Assembly: GCA_028877215.1 (NCBI GenBank)
Contig: JAPPFJ010000024.1
Coordinates: forward strand, 110,989-174,988
Length of the DNA: 64,000 nt
Direction of reading: 5' to 3'
From: Gemmatimonadota bacterium
GTDB lineage: Bacteria > Latescibacterota > UBA2968 > GCA-2709665
A program made the position numbers and the translations under genes. A model generated the notes under the pieces. That model did no database searches. It had not been told where the DNA came from and saw only the letters and a program-made list of their open reading frames with translations. The number at the start of each line of letters is the position of its first letter. The stretch's first letter is position 1. This document shows, piece by piece, positions 28,551 through 36,674 of this stretch.

Positions 28551-28932
28551 ACTCAAACGTGCGCCGATGGCACATGCAGACTGGCGCTATTAGATTGGAC
28601 TGTAGGCTCAGTACCCTTCCTCCCGTGCCCCCACGTACCCTGTGGCGCCATTTCGGAAATGACGGTTCACAGGGTTGCGATTGGTAATAATTCCTTTAAA
28701 TTTCCTATAGGGCATTTTTGTTGTTAAGGTCTGTCTCTTTGTCATTGGCTTCAGATACATGACTTGCCCTCCCGGGTACTGCAACGCGGGTTTCTTTTCG
28801 TTTCAGTAACTCAAGAAATCCACTCGTGACCTTCTATTTTGAGGCGTCGCAGACGGGCGCTGTCCCGAGTCCTCTGAAGAATGCCTGTGGAACCGGTATG
28901 CGAAGAACTTCAGCAGGGAGGACTGAATTGTC

Positions 28933-29280
28933 ATGGATCTGGACATCAGTTGGGAGCGGAAGGACGGAGTCCTGATCGCTGTGGTCGCGGGTCGGATCGA
29001 TGGCAACAATGCCGATGTTCTCCAGGATACTCTGGAGTTTGGAATCGGTCCGGAAGACCGTGCTTTGATTCTGGATTTCGAGCGGGTCACTTTCATCAGC
29101 AGCGCGGGCCTTCGCGTTGGTGTGATCATCGCCTGGAAATTCAAGGACCCCGGAATGCAATTCGGTGTCTGCACCCTCGCCGATCCTGTCCGGCACGTTA
29201 TCACAGTCAGCGGTTTCGATCAGATTATTGACATCTTCGAGTCGCAGGCGGAGGCCATAGAGACGTTCAGGTGTAATTGA
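28933..29280 (+). CDS. STAS domain protein / anti-anti-sigma factor-like
   Basis: 115-aa with VTFISSAGLRVGVI (STAS phospho-Ser region). Confidence 0.9.
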   Translation: MDLDISWERKDGVLIAVVAGRIDGNNADVLQDTLEFGIGPEDRALILDFERVTFISSAGLRVGVIIAWKFKDPGMQFGVCTLADPVRHVITVSGFDQIIDIFESQAEAIETFRCN

Positions 29281-29349
29281 GTTCCAACCCGCCTGCTTTC
29301 CATTCACCTGTGAAACGGAAGACCTACCTAACCGAATCGGAGTACCGAA

Positions 29350-29622
29350 ATGAACAGCAATGAAGAAAAAATCGGATCGATGCAAAGCGCGGTGGATATG
29401 GAGATCGTTGGGGACAACATTTCGGACATCGCTGAATTCACGGTTGAAAAATACGAATTCAGGATTGACAGCACCCTCTCACCGGAGGCACGCGAGAAAG
29501 CGGTCGCCGCTATTGAGGAAGCTCTGTGGAAGCGGGTTGCGGAGTTGAATTTGCTGCGCAAGCAGTATCTGGCAGGGTTGTTCAGTTTGGCCGACGAGAC
29601 GCTGGGCGAGATTGTCGATTAG
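29350..29622 (+). CDS. Hypothetical protein
   Basis: 90-aa ORF between the STAS and permease genes; no family recognised. Confidence 0.55.
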   Translation: MNSNEEKIGSMQSAVDMEIVGDNISDIAEFTVEKYEFRIDSTLSPEAREKAVAAIEEALWKRVAELNLLRKQYLAGLFSLADETLGEIVD

Positions 29623-30107
29623 AGGCAACAACGCTTGTTTCGCTCATGTCAGATGTATCTGAAGCGTTCGGTGAGTCTTGATTTAACCTCATTCGGAAAA
29701 AACAGCAACGCGGCGACGCAATCAAATCCTCCGAAACGGGGTGTTATCGACCTATGGAGTGTCGTTTTTTCCTTTCACGTCCAGTGACCTGGTGTATCCT
29801 GGTAATCCGCCGTCTAATCGCCTTTATTTACAAGCACATATTCGAATTAACGTCCCCGAAGACTTACGAATCAAGGTTAACCTCAGCCGGCAAGATCATG
29901 CCGGATATGTGTCAGGGAGGATGAATTCGGAGGTCGGAACCGTCGGTCTTTGAATCAAGAGAAGCCCTTTTTAATTTCCGATTTACGGGCAGCCCGCGTG
30001 CTGTGGGCACGCGGGCGACCTGCAAAGGATTTTAATAGGGCTTTTTCGTTTTGTATCTTGAGGCAGATTCACCCGACTCCGCGGACACAGAATGGGAGGC
30101 GCATCAG

Positions 30108-31850
30108 ATGCCAGCCCCTGAAAGCGAAAGAATCCGCTACGAGCGCGACGAGAGATGTCCCTGGCCATTGGCCTTCAGTGTGGGCATTCAGGGTCTCGTG
30201 ATCGTACTGGCGCCGACGGTGTTGATTGTGGCCATCACGGTTCTTGCCGCCGGCCAGGATCAACGCTTCATGTCGTGGGCTGTGTTCGCAGCACTTATCC
30301 TTACCGGAGTTGCCACCGCTTTGCAGGCGGCCAGAATCGGCAGGGTGGGCGGCGGCCATCTGCTCATCACGGGCGTAACTCCTAACTTCATCGCCGTCTC
30401 GATCCTGGCGCTTGAGGAGGGCGGTCCCGCATTGCTGGCGGGTCTCATGGTCGTCTCCTCGTTTTTCTACGTCGCAGTGGGAGCCTGGCTGCCGCTGCTG
30501 CGCCGTATCATAACGCCGGTTGTCTCAGGTACCGTGCAGATGCTTATTGCGGCCATGGTCCTGCCTTTCGCCCTCGATCGGCTGAAAGACGTACCGGACG
30601 GCGCATCCGGTGCGGCGGGTCCGTGTGTGGCGGCGGTGACCCTGGTCGTTTCGACAATGCTGATTCTGCGCGCGCCCAGGTCCTGGCGGCCGTGGTCTCT
30701 TCTGGCGGGAATAGCCGCCGGCTGTGCGGCAGCCGCGCCGTTCGGGCTCTACGATTTCGCGCGATTGAGCGGTTCATTGTGGGTTGGAGTCCCCGACAGC
30801 GGATTTCCGGGACTGGACCTGACGCTCAACGCAGGTTTTTGGGCATTGCTGCCCATGTTTCTCATTGTGACCCTGGTACAAGCCATCAAGGGCATCAGCG
30901 ACGGCGTGGTGGCGCAACGTGTGGCGCTGAACAAGCCCCGGGCGACCGATTTCCGATTGATCCAGGGGTCGCTCTATGCCAACGGCGCGGGCATCCTGAT
31001 GTCCGGAATCGCCGGAACGCCGCCTACGAGCACCTACTCATCGTTCACGACGTCACTCATCAATCTCACGGGAGTGTCCGCCCGCACCGTTGGATATGCA
31101 ATGGGCGGCCTTCTGGTGATCCTGGCTTTCTTCCCCAAGGTAACGGGTGTCCTGCTCACAATTCCCGGGCCGGTTATGGGAGGCTTTCTTCTGTTCGCCC
31201 TCGGCATGTTTTTCGTCGAAGGAATACAGACCCTGTCCCGCGCCGGCCTGGACCTGCAGCACGCCATCGTGGCGGGGCTGGCGTTTTCCATCGGACTCGG
31301 TATGCAGCACCGGAATATCCTGGAGGACCTCCTGGGAAATCCCTGGGGCGCATTGCTCGGCAACGGGATGACCATCGGCACGGCGACGGCGATCGGGCTG
31401 ACGGCGTTCCTTGAACTGACCAGTCCACGCCGCCGGCGCCTGGAGGGCCGGCTGGATATATCCGAACTTCCCCGTATCGACGCGTTTCTTAGGGAGATTG
31501 CAGACGGGATGGGCTGGGACGCCGCCGCGACCGGGCGGTTGCGCTCCGCGGGCGAGGAGACGCTGGCGAGTCTGCTGGAGCCGGAAAACGAGATTTCTAC
31601 GGACCACGTGCCGCGCCTGATCGTCGGTGCCCGCAAAGAGGGTGAAGCCGTGGAACTGGAATTCGTAGCGGTTTCTGACGAAGAGAACCTGGAAGATCGT
31701 CTCACTTTTCTCGACGAACAGGCGGAGACACCTGACGAAGGCGAGATATCGTTTCGCATACTACGGCATTACGCATCGTCGGTCCGGCACCAGAAGTACC
31801 ACGGCATGGACATTGTTACCGTGCGGGTGACCCGGAAGGCAGGTTCTTGA
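30108..31850 (+). CDS. Nucleobase (NCS2/xanthine-uracil)-type permease with C-terminal degenerate HATPase/RsbW-like domain
   Basis: Polytopic N-terminal ~430 aa (SLC23-like), soluble C-terminus ISELPRIDAFLREIADGMGWDAAATGRLRSAGEETLASLL...GEISFRILRHYASSVRHQKYHGMDIVTVRV. Confidence 0.75.
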   Translation: MPAPESERIRYERDERCPWPLAFSVGIQGLVIVLAPTVLIVAITVLAAGQDQRFMSWAVFAALILTGVATALQAARIGRVGGGHLLITGVTPNFIAVSILALEEGGPALLAGLMVVSSFFYVAVGAWLPLLRRIITPVVSGTVQMLIAAMVLPFALDRLKDVPDGASGAAGPCVAAVTLVVSTMLILRAPRSWRPWSLLAGIAAGCAAAAPFGLYDFARLSGSLWVGVPDSGFPGLDLTLNAGFWALLPMFLIVTLVQAIKGISDGVVAQRVALNKPRATDFRLIQGSLYANGAGILMSGIAGTPPTSTYSSFTTSLINLTGVSARTVGYAMGGLLVILAFFPKVTGVLLTIPGPVMGGFLLFALGMFFVEGIQTLSRAGLDLQHAIVAGLAFSIGLGMQHRNILEDLLGNPWGALLGNGMTIGTATAIGLTAFLELTSPRRRRLEGRLDISELPRIDAFLREIADGMGWDAAATGRLRSAGEETLASLLEPENEISTDHVPRLIVGARKEGEAVELEFVAVSDEENLEDRLTFLDEQAETPDEGEISFRILRHYASSVRHQKYHGMDIVTVRVTRKAGS

Positions 31851-31874
31851 AGAAGTGAATCGGCGTCCACATGG

Positions 31875-32729
31875 TCAGGAATTCCCGGGACGGGACACCA
31901 GTTGCGCCCGGTATTCCTCGACCAAAGCGGCGGCTCCCGCGCGGATGAACCCCAATTCCGACGTTGCTTCGTAAAACGCAGCTCCCCTGCGGGCCCAGTC
32001 GCCCGCGGCGGCGGAACTCCACGGCATGGTGCCGAAGGCCACACCGTGCTTTTTGCAGCGTTTCAGTACGTCTTCCATCGGACCACGCACCTCGGGGTGA
32101 TCGAAATCGCCCGGGTGTCCGAACTCGATGGAGGTGTCCCCCGGCCCCACAAAGCACATGTCGACCCCTGGCAGGCTCAGTATCTCCTCGGCGTTCCGAT
32201 AACCCCTGACCGTTTCCAGATGGACCACCAGTGTGGTTTCCTGGTCCTGTTCGTCCATCCATCCCCGCCAGTCCACAACCTCCCTGTAGTCGCTGTTTCC
32301 CCAGCCCGGCGCCACGGCGCGGGTCCCCGCCGGGGGAAATTTAAGGTAACTGAGCAAGCGCTCGACCTGCTCCTGGGTTTCCGTACGGGGCAGCTGGATT
32401 CCAACCACGCCGGCTTCCAGCAGCTTTGAGACCTCCTGGCGCTCCAGCTGGGGCGTTTTGGCGATGACGGGCATGCCGTTGTCGCGGGCCGAGAGAATGG
32501 TGTCGGCCAGGTCCTGCAGGTCGAAGAGGCTGTGCTCGTACTCGATGTAGAGGAAGTCGAACCCGGCGTGCCGGAACATCTTGACGAGGGACGGATGGGC
32601 GTACGCCTCCAGCGTCGCTCCGATCAACACGTCGCCTCTGTTCAGCCGGGCTTTAAGGTGGCGTCCCGGACCTCCTTCCGGGTACCACGGATTGTCTATT
32701 CCCTTACTGCTGTCTGAGAGCGGCGGCAT
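31875..32729 (-). CDS. HpcH/HpaI aldolase family protein
   Basis: FDFLYIEYEHSLFDLQDLADTILSARDNGMPVIAKTP; GVVGIQLPRTETQEQVERLL; FVGPGDTSIEFG. Confidence 0.9.
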   Translation of the reverse strand: MPPLSDSSKGIDNPWYPEGGPGRHLKARLNRGDVLIGATLEAYAHPSLVKMFRHAGFDFLYIEYEHSLFDLQDLADTILSARDNGMPVIAKTPQLERQEVSKLLEAGVVGIQLPRTETQEQVERLLSYLKFPPAGTRAVAPGWGNSDYREVVDWRGWMDEQDQETTLVVHLETVRGYRNAEEILSLPGVDMCFVGPGDTSIEFGHPGDFDHPEVRGPMEDVLKRCKKHGVAFGTMPWSSAAAGDWARRGAAFYEATSELGFIRAGAAALVEEYRAQLVSRPGNS

Positions 32730-32754
32730 GGGGGTCTCCTGATTTCAAGTCCGC

Positions 32755-33438
32755 TCATACGCGGATCCTTGAGATCGATATATGGCCGTCGAAACAGGTG
32801 TCGATGTCACTTCCGGGTTGCCGTGGCCGGTCCTGGTAGATACCAGTGTACCGAAAGGCGTCGCCGGTTCGCGCGTACGTCATCAGGTTGGGACTGGTGT
32901 CCACGTGAGCTTGCCTTGTTTCCAGACGGACCCCGTCGTGTTCGGGATGCGGCAGATTGACATTCAGAAAACACCCGGCCTGAAGCGTCTTGCTCAGCAG
33001 CCTGCCCAGAACAGGTTGAATCCGTTTGGCTGCAAGACGCCAGTCGATCGACCGGTCTTTCGCTCTATAGTGTGACAGGGCAATGGCCTTATATCCGAGA
33101 ATGGCCGCCTCCCTGGCCGCGGCCACGGTCCCGGAATCGTAGACATCCACTCCGAGATTGCTTCCGTTGTTGATCCCGGAGAGCAGCCAGTCGCCATCGG
33201 ATGCAAGTTGGCTCAAAGCCAGGCGAGTACAGTCGGCAGGCGTGCCCCAGACCCTGAACCGTTCTTCCGTCAGCTTATCGACCCGAACGGGTTTGTCGGT
33301 TGTCAATGTATGTCCGACACCCGACTGCGGTTGTGCAGGTGCGACAACCACGACCTCGCCCCGCCGGGACGCCAGCCGAACCAGCGTGTTGATGCCATCT
33401 GCTTCAATGCCGTCGTCGTTCGTAACGATCAGTTTCAA
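32755..33438 (-). CDS. surE: 5'/3'-nucleotidase SurE
   Basis: KLIVTNDDGIEADGINTL; VVAPAQPQSGVGHTLT; GINNGSNLGVDVYDSGTVAAAREAAI. Confidence 0.95.
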   Translation of the reverse strand: MKLIVTNDDGIEADGINTLVRLASRRGEVVVVAPAQPQSGVGHTLTTDKPVRVDKLTEERFRVWGTPADCTRLALSQLASDGDWLLSGINNGSNLGVDVYDSGTVAAAREAAILGYKAIALSHYRAKDRSIDWRLAAKRIQPVLGRLLSKTLQAGCFLNVNLPHPEHDGVRLETRQAHVDTSPNLMTYARTGDAFRYTGIYQDRPRQPGSDIDTCFDGHISISRIRV

Positions 33439-33459
33439 CTTGCGCTCCCCGTCAGACAG

Positions 33460-34065
33460 TCATTGCGAAGTCGCCCGCTTCGCTCCCGATTCGGTCCGGC
33501 CCGCCTGGCGCAGCGGTTTCTTCAACAGGCGGCCCCAGTAACTGTCATACGGGTGGACGACCCGCACCCGTTCTTCGGCCCGGTAGACAGGCCGTCCTTC
33601 ATTCGCCCATCTGAATATTGACCCTTCGAGATTGTAGACTTCGGTAAAACCCGTCTTCATCAGAAATTCGGCGAGTTCGGAGGAACGGTATCCTACGGAA
33701 CAGTACACGACGATGCGACGGTTCGCGGGTACGCCCCGGAGAATTCTCATCGCCTCGTCCTTCGAGCTGGCAGCCCTGGCGCCCTGGAGATGGCTGACAG
33801 CATATTCCTCCGGTTTTCGTACGTCCAGCAGAATGAGATCTTCCTGCTTCGGCGACTCGTCGAGCCACGACTGCAGCGTATCGGTCGGGACATGGGCGAC
33901 CGCGGGAAACCTCGTGCGAATCATATTGAGCGTGGTTTTCCACGAATTCGCGCTGTCTTCGGCTCTTTCCTGTGCTATCGAGGAACGAGGCGAGCAGGAA
34001 AGGATGCCGGCAAACATCAACAAGAGCAGGCGAGGTATAAAAGAAGGACTGAAGGGGAACGCCAT
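33460..34065 (-). CDS. Exported rhodanese-like domain protein
   Basis: Signal peptide-like N-terminus; ILLDVRKPEEYAVSHLQGA and active-site loop YCSVGYRSSELA. Confidence 0.9.
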   Translation of the reverse strand: MAFPFSPSFIPRLLLLMFAGILSCSPRSSIAQERAEDSANSWKTTLNMIRTRFPAVAHVPTDTLQSWLDESPKQEDLILLDVRKPEEYAVSHLQGARAASSKDEAMRILRGVPANRRIVVYCSVGYRSSELAEFLMKTGFTEVYNLEGSIFRWANEGRPVYRAEERVRVVHPYDSYWGRLLKKPLRQAGRTESGAKRATSQ

Positions 34066-34070
34066 TGGAT

Positions 34071-35117
34071 TCAGATTAGCGAATGAATCTCGAGGAATTC
34101 GCGCATCGCCTCGACGCATTCCGCGGGTTGTTCCAATTGCAGGAGGTGGGTCGTTTCAGGGAGGAAATCGTAGTCGACGGTGACGATATCGCTGAGATCG
34201 AGCGTCGGCAGATAGGAAAAAGGAAGAGTGGGATCTGCGCCGATGACCTTCAGTGGGCAACGGAATTTCGGAAAGTCAACGAGCACGGCAAACGTGGCGG
34301 CGTAGTCGACGATCTGCGCTTCGTATTCCCGGGGACACCTGAGTTCGAAACCTTGCCCGTTCGAGCATCTGCGAAGGGTCGTTCTCGCCACAAGCTCGAA
34401 GACGCCCGGCACAACGCGCTGGAAGGTCGGCAGGTAGGGGAGTACGTCCGCGAATTCCTGCCTGGCTTCGAAATGGTTCGCGCGGCGCCGCGTCATTGCG
34501 GCTACGCGTTCAGCCGCGGCATCGAATTCTTCGTAACTGGCTCCGTGCTTGCACAGTGGAGGGTCGAACAGAACGCATGCGGAGAATCCGCTGCCTCTGG
34601 CGGACGAGAGTAGCGTGGTCAGGGCGGAAACCGAATGGAATACGCCTATTCTCGGTTTTTTTTCGAATTGCCGGTCGATTGCTTCGAGAATACGGTCGTG
34701 ATCATTGACGAACGTCGGGACGCTATGTTCATGAATGGAACTGACCGGGTTCCAGCCGTGGTTCCTGAGGTCGTAGACCATCACGTCGAAATCGTCCGTC
34801 AGCAGAGACCAGAACGGATAATAGAGATCGATCGCGAGACCGTTGCCATGACTCAATACGAGACGTGGACCCTCAGGGTTTCCATGACGCCGCAACGTGA
34901 TGCGGGTGTTGTCGTCCACGAGGACGTCAATCGTGGCATGCGGCTCGGGGATTTCCCATATCGTTTCCGGGCGCGTGGACAAATGGCAGATCTCTCCAGG
35001 AAATCGTTTCAACGATGCGGTGGCCGCGGGATCTGACGGCGCCGCATTGAATTCCCTTAGAAGCTGTTTTAAAATTACCGGTGAGTTCCCGAGCGCGAGC
35101 GAAAATGTGGCGGCCAA
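34071..35117 (-). CDS. Alpha/beta hydrolase fold protein
   Basis: GNPEGPRLVLSHGNGLAIDLYYPFWSLLTDDFDVMVYDLRNHGWN; start uncertain because the N-terminus lies in a dispersed repeat. Confidence 0.8.
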   Translation of the reverse strand: MAATFSLALGNSPVILKQLLREFNAAPSDPAATASLKRFPGEICHLSTRPETIWEIPEPHATIDVLVDDNTRITLRRHGNPEGPRLVLSHGNGLAIDLYYPFWSLLTDDFDVMVYDLRNHGWNPVSSIHEHSVPTFVNDHDRILEAIDRQFEKKPRIGVFHSVSALTTLLSSARGSGFSACVLFDPPLCKHGASYEEFDAAAERVAAMTRRRANHFEARQEFADVLPYLPTFQRVVPGVFELVARTTLRRCSNGQGFELRCPREYEAQIVDYAATFAVLVDFPKFRCPLKVIGADPTLPFSYLPTLDLSDIVTVDYDFLPETTHLLQLEQPAECVEAMREFLEIHSLI

Positions 35118-35225
35118 GGCGGGTGAAGCTGCCCATATCTAAGGATACGGGTGGCTTTGACCAACGCGGGCCGACGCTTTTGCAGCCGCGCGAAGACCGC
35201 TGGGAGTTTTAAAACAGCTTCTTAA
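35057..35225. repeat. Short dispersed TIR element, family B, full length (opposite orientation)
   Basis: TTAGAAGCTGTTTTAAAATTACCGGTGAGTTCCCGAGCGCGAGC ... GGGAGTTTTAAAACAGCTTCTTAA. Confidence 0.88.
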
Positions 35226-35233
35226 ATTCAATG

Positions 35234-35259
35234 TGGCCCCGGATTGGAATCCGGGGCCA
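35234..35259. terminator. Perfect 12-bp hairpin downstream of ACP gene (TGGCCCCGGATT-GG-AATCCGGGGCCA)
   Basis: Inverted repeat seen directly; no strong T-run, so terminator role tentative. Confidence 0.5.
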
Positions 35260-35297
35260 GTCGTCAATCAGTGAACGCGCTCCAGTTGGGAATCGTC

Positions 35298-35537
35298 TCA
35301 CCCTGCATTCAGGCGATCGACCAGTTCCCGGACGCTCTTGACCTCTCCACAATCTTCAAGAGAAAATTTTACATCGAATTCCTGCGCGACCAGTTTCGCG
35401 AACGCCACGAGGTCTACGGACGAGATACCAGCCTCCATGAGGCTGATATTCAGATCATCCGGCAGGGCGATCGGCTGGCCGTCCACTTCGAGATTTTCCG
35501 CGATGAGCTTTCTGAGACGATCTTCCGTTGAAGCCAT
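35298..35537 (-). CDS. Free-standing acyl carrier protein
   Basis: 79-aa with EAGISSVDLVAFAKLVAQEFDV (phosphopantetheine Ser motif). Confidence 0.88.
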   Translation of the reverse strand: MASTEDRLRKLIAENLEVDGQPIALPDDLNISLMEAGISSVDLVAFAKLVAQEFDVKFSLEDCGEVKSVRELVDRLNAG

Positions 35538-35627
35538 AGCTGCGACCCTTTCATATAGGTAATCGGTTTGAACGGACCGGTAAGATAGCGATCATCGGAT
35601 GTCAAGTCAACAGGTTTTGTTGCTGGC

Positions 35628-36674
35628 TTATGTAGAACGGTTGTTCGCTTCGATCCAGTGACGGCGGCGCTGGAACGGATAGGACGGGAGCGAGATGCGG
35701 CGACGGGATTCGCCCGCGAACAACCCCTTGAACGAAACCGCTTGTCCCGTCTCGAAAACACGCGCGAACGCCTCCGTGATACCGCCGTCATTTGCGTCCG
35801 TGTTTTCGTCTGCTGCAAATCCCAGGCTGTCAATCACATCCGGCGCCTCGCCGCCCTTCGAGATGGTCGGCCAGGCTTGAACGATTTCGGGACCGGGCAA
35901 TGCCGCGGGGCCGATCCCCACGACAACCTGTACGCCCAGCTCGGCCAACGTGTCGATGCAATTTCGGAACGGCACCGGCTCATCGACCTGGCGTTGCCAG
36001 TACTCCGCATCCCCGGCCTCGTCAGATGTAATCAACCTCCCGGTGACGTGGCTGATCAGGTCGACCGAAGGCGTTTTGGCCGTGACGTCCAGGGATCCGT
36101 TGGCGGCGCGGGCGGCCGAAAACCCCAATCCCTCCTCCAGGCTGAAGACCCCCGCGGCCTGTGCTGCCGCAAGCTCGCCGGTGTCTCGTCCAACGACCAC
36201 GTTCGGCCGGATTCCCACGCTGGACCATAGCGCCGTAAGCGCGCATTCCAGCGCATAGGCGGTCGGCTGCGCCCACGCGGGATCGTCCAGCAGGCCCTCC
36301 GATCCGGCGCGCCCGAACACAATGTCCAGGAGCGAGTCGCCCCGAATTTCGCCAAAGGCCACCTCGCAGCGATCCAGTACCGCACGAACCACGGGCTCCG
36401 TTTCGTACAGCGCCAGGACCACGTCGGCACGATGGCGGGCATCTCCGGAATATGCGAATGCAACCTTGCCAGCCGCCGCCCGGCCCGGCGATCCGGCAGC
36501 TTCCGCCACCGTCTTCAGGCCGTCCCGCAACGACCGGGCGTCGCTGAAAACCACGCCCGCCCTGTAGTCCAGATGGCTCCGGCATGTCCCCGCGGTCCAG
36601 GCCATATCCGCGAGCACGTCCTGCAGCGCTTCTTCGGAAGCCGTCTCTGCAGCCCTGTCGTCGAGCCAGTCGAC
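35628..36674 (-). pseudogene. Degenerate PKS acyltransferase domain, in frame with and downstream of the PKS amber codon
   Basis: Same frame as PKS ORF; homologous to AT of module 1 up to KGLFAGESRRRISLPSYPFQRRRHWIE but GHSxG replaced by GRDTG. Confidence 0.75.

Noticed and set aside
29961-30107. Purine or xanthine riboswitch upstream of the permease
   Set aside because: No conserved purine/xanthine aptamer core recognised; only nested hairpins
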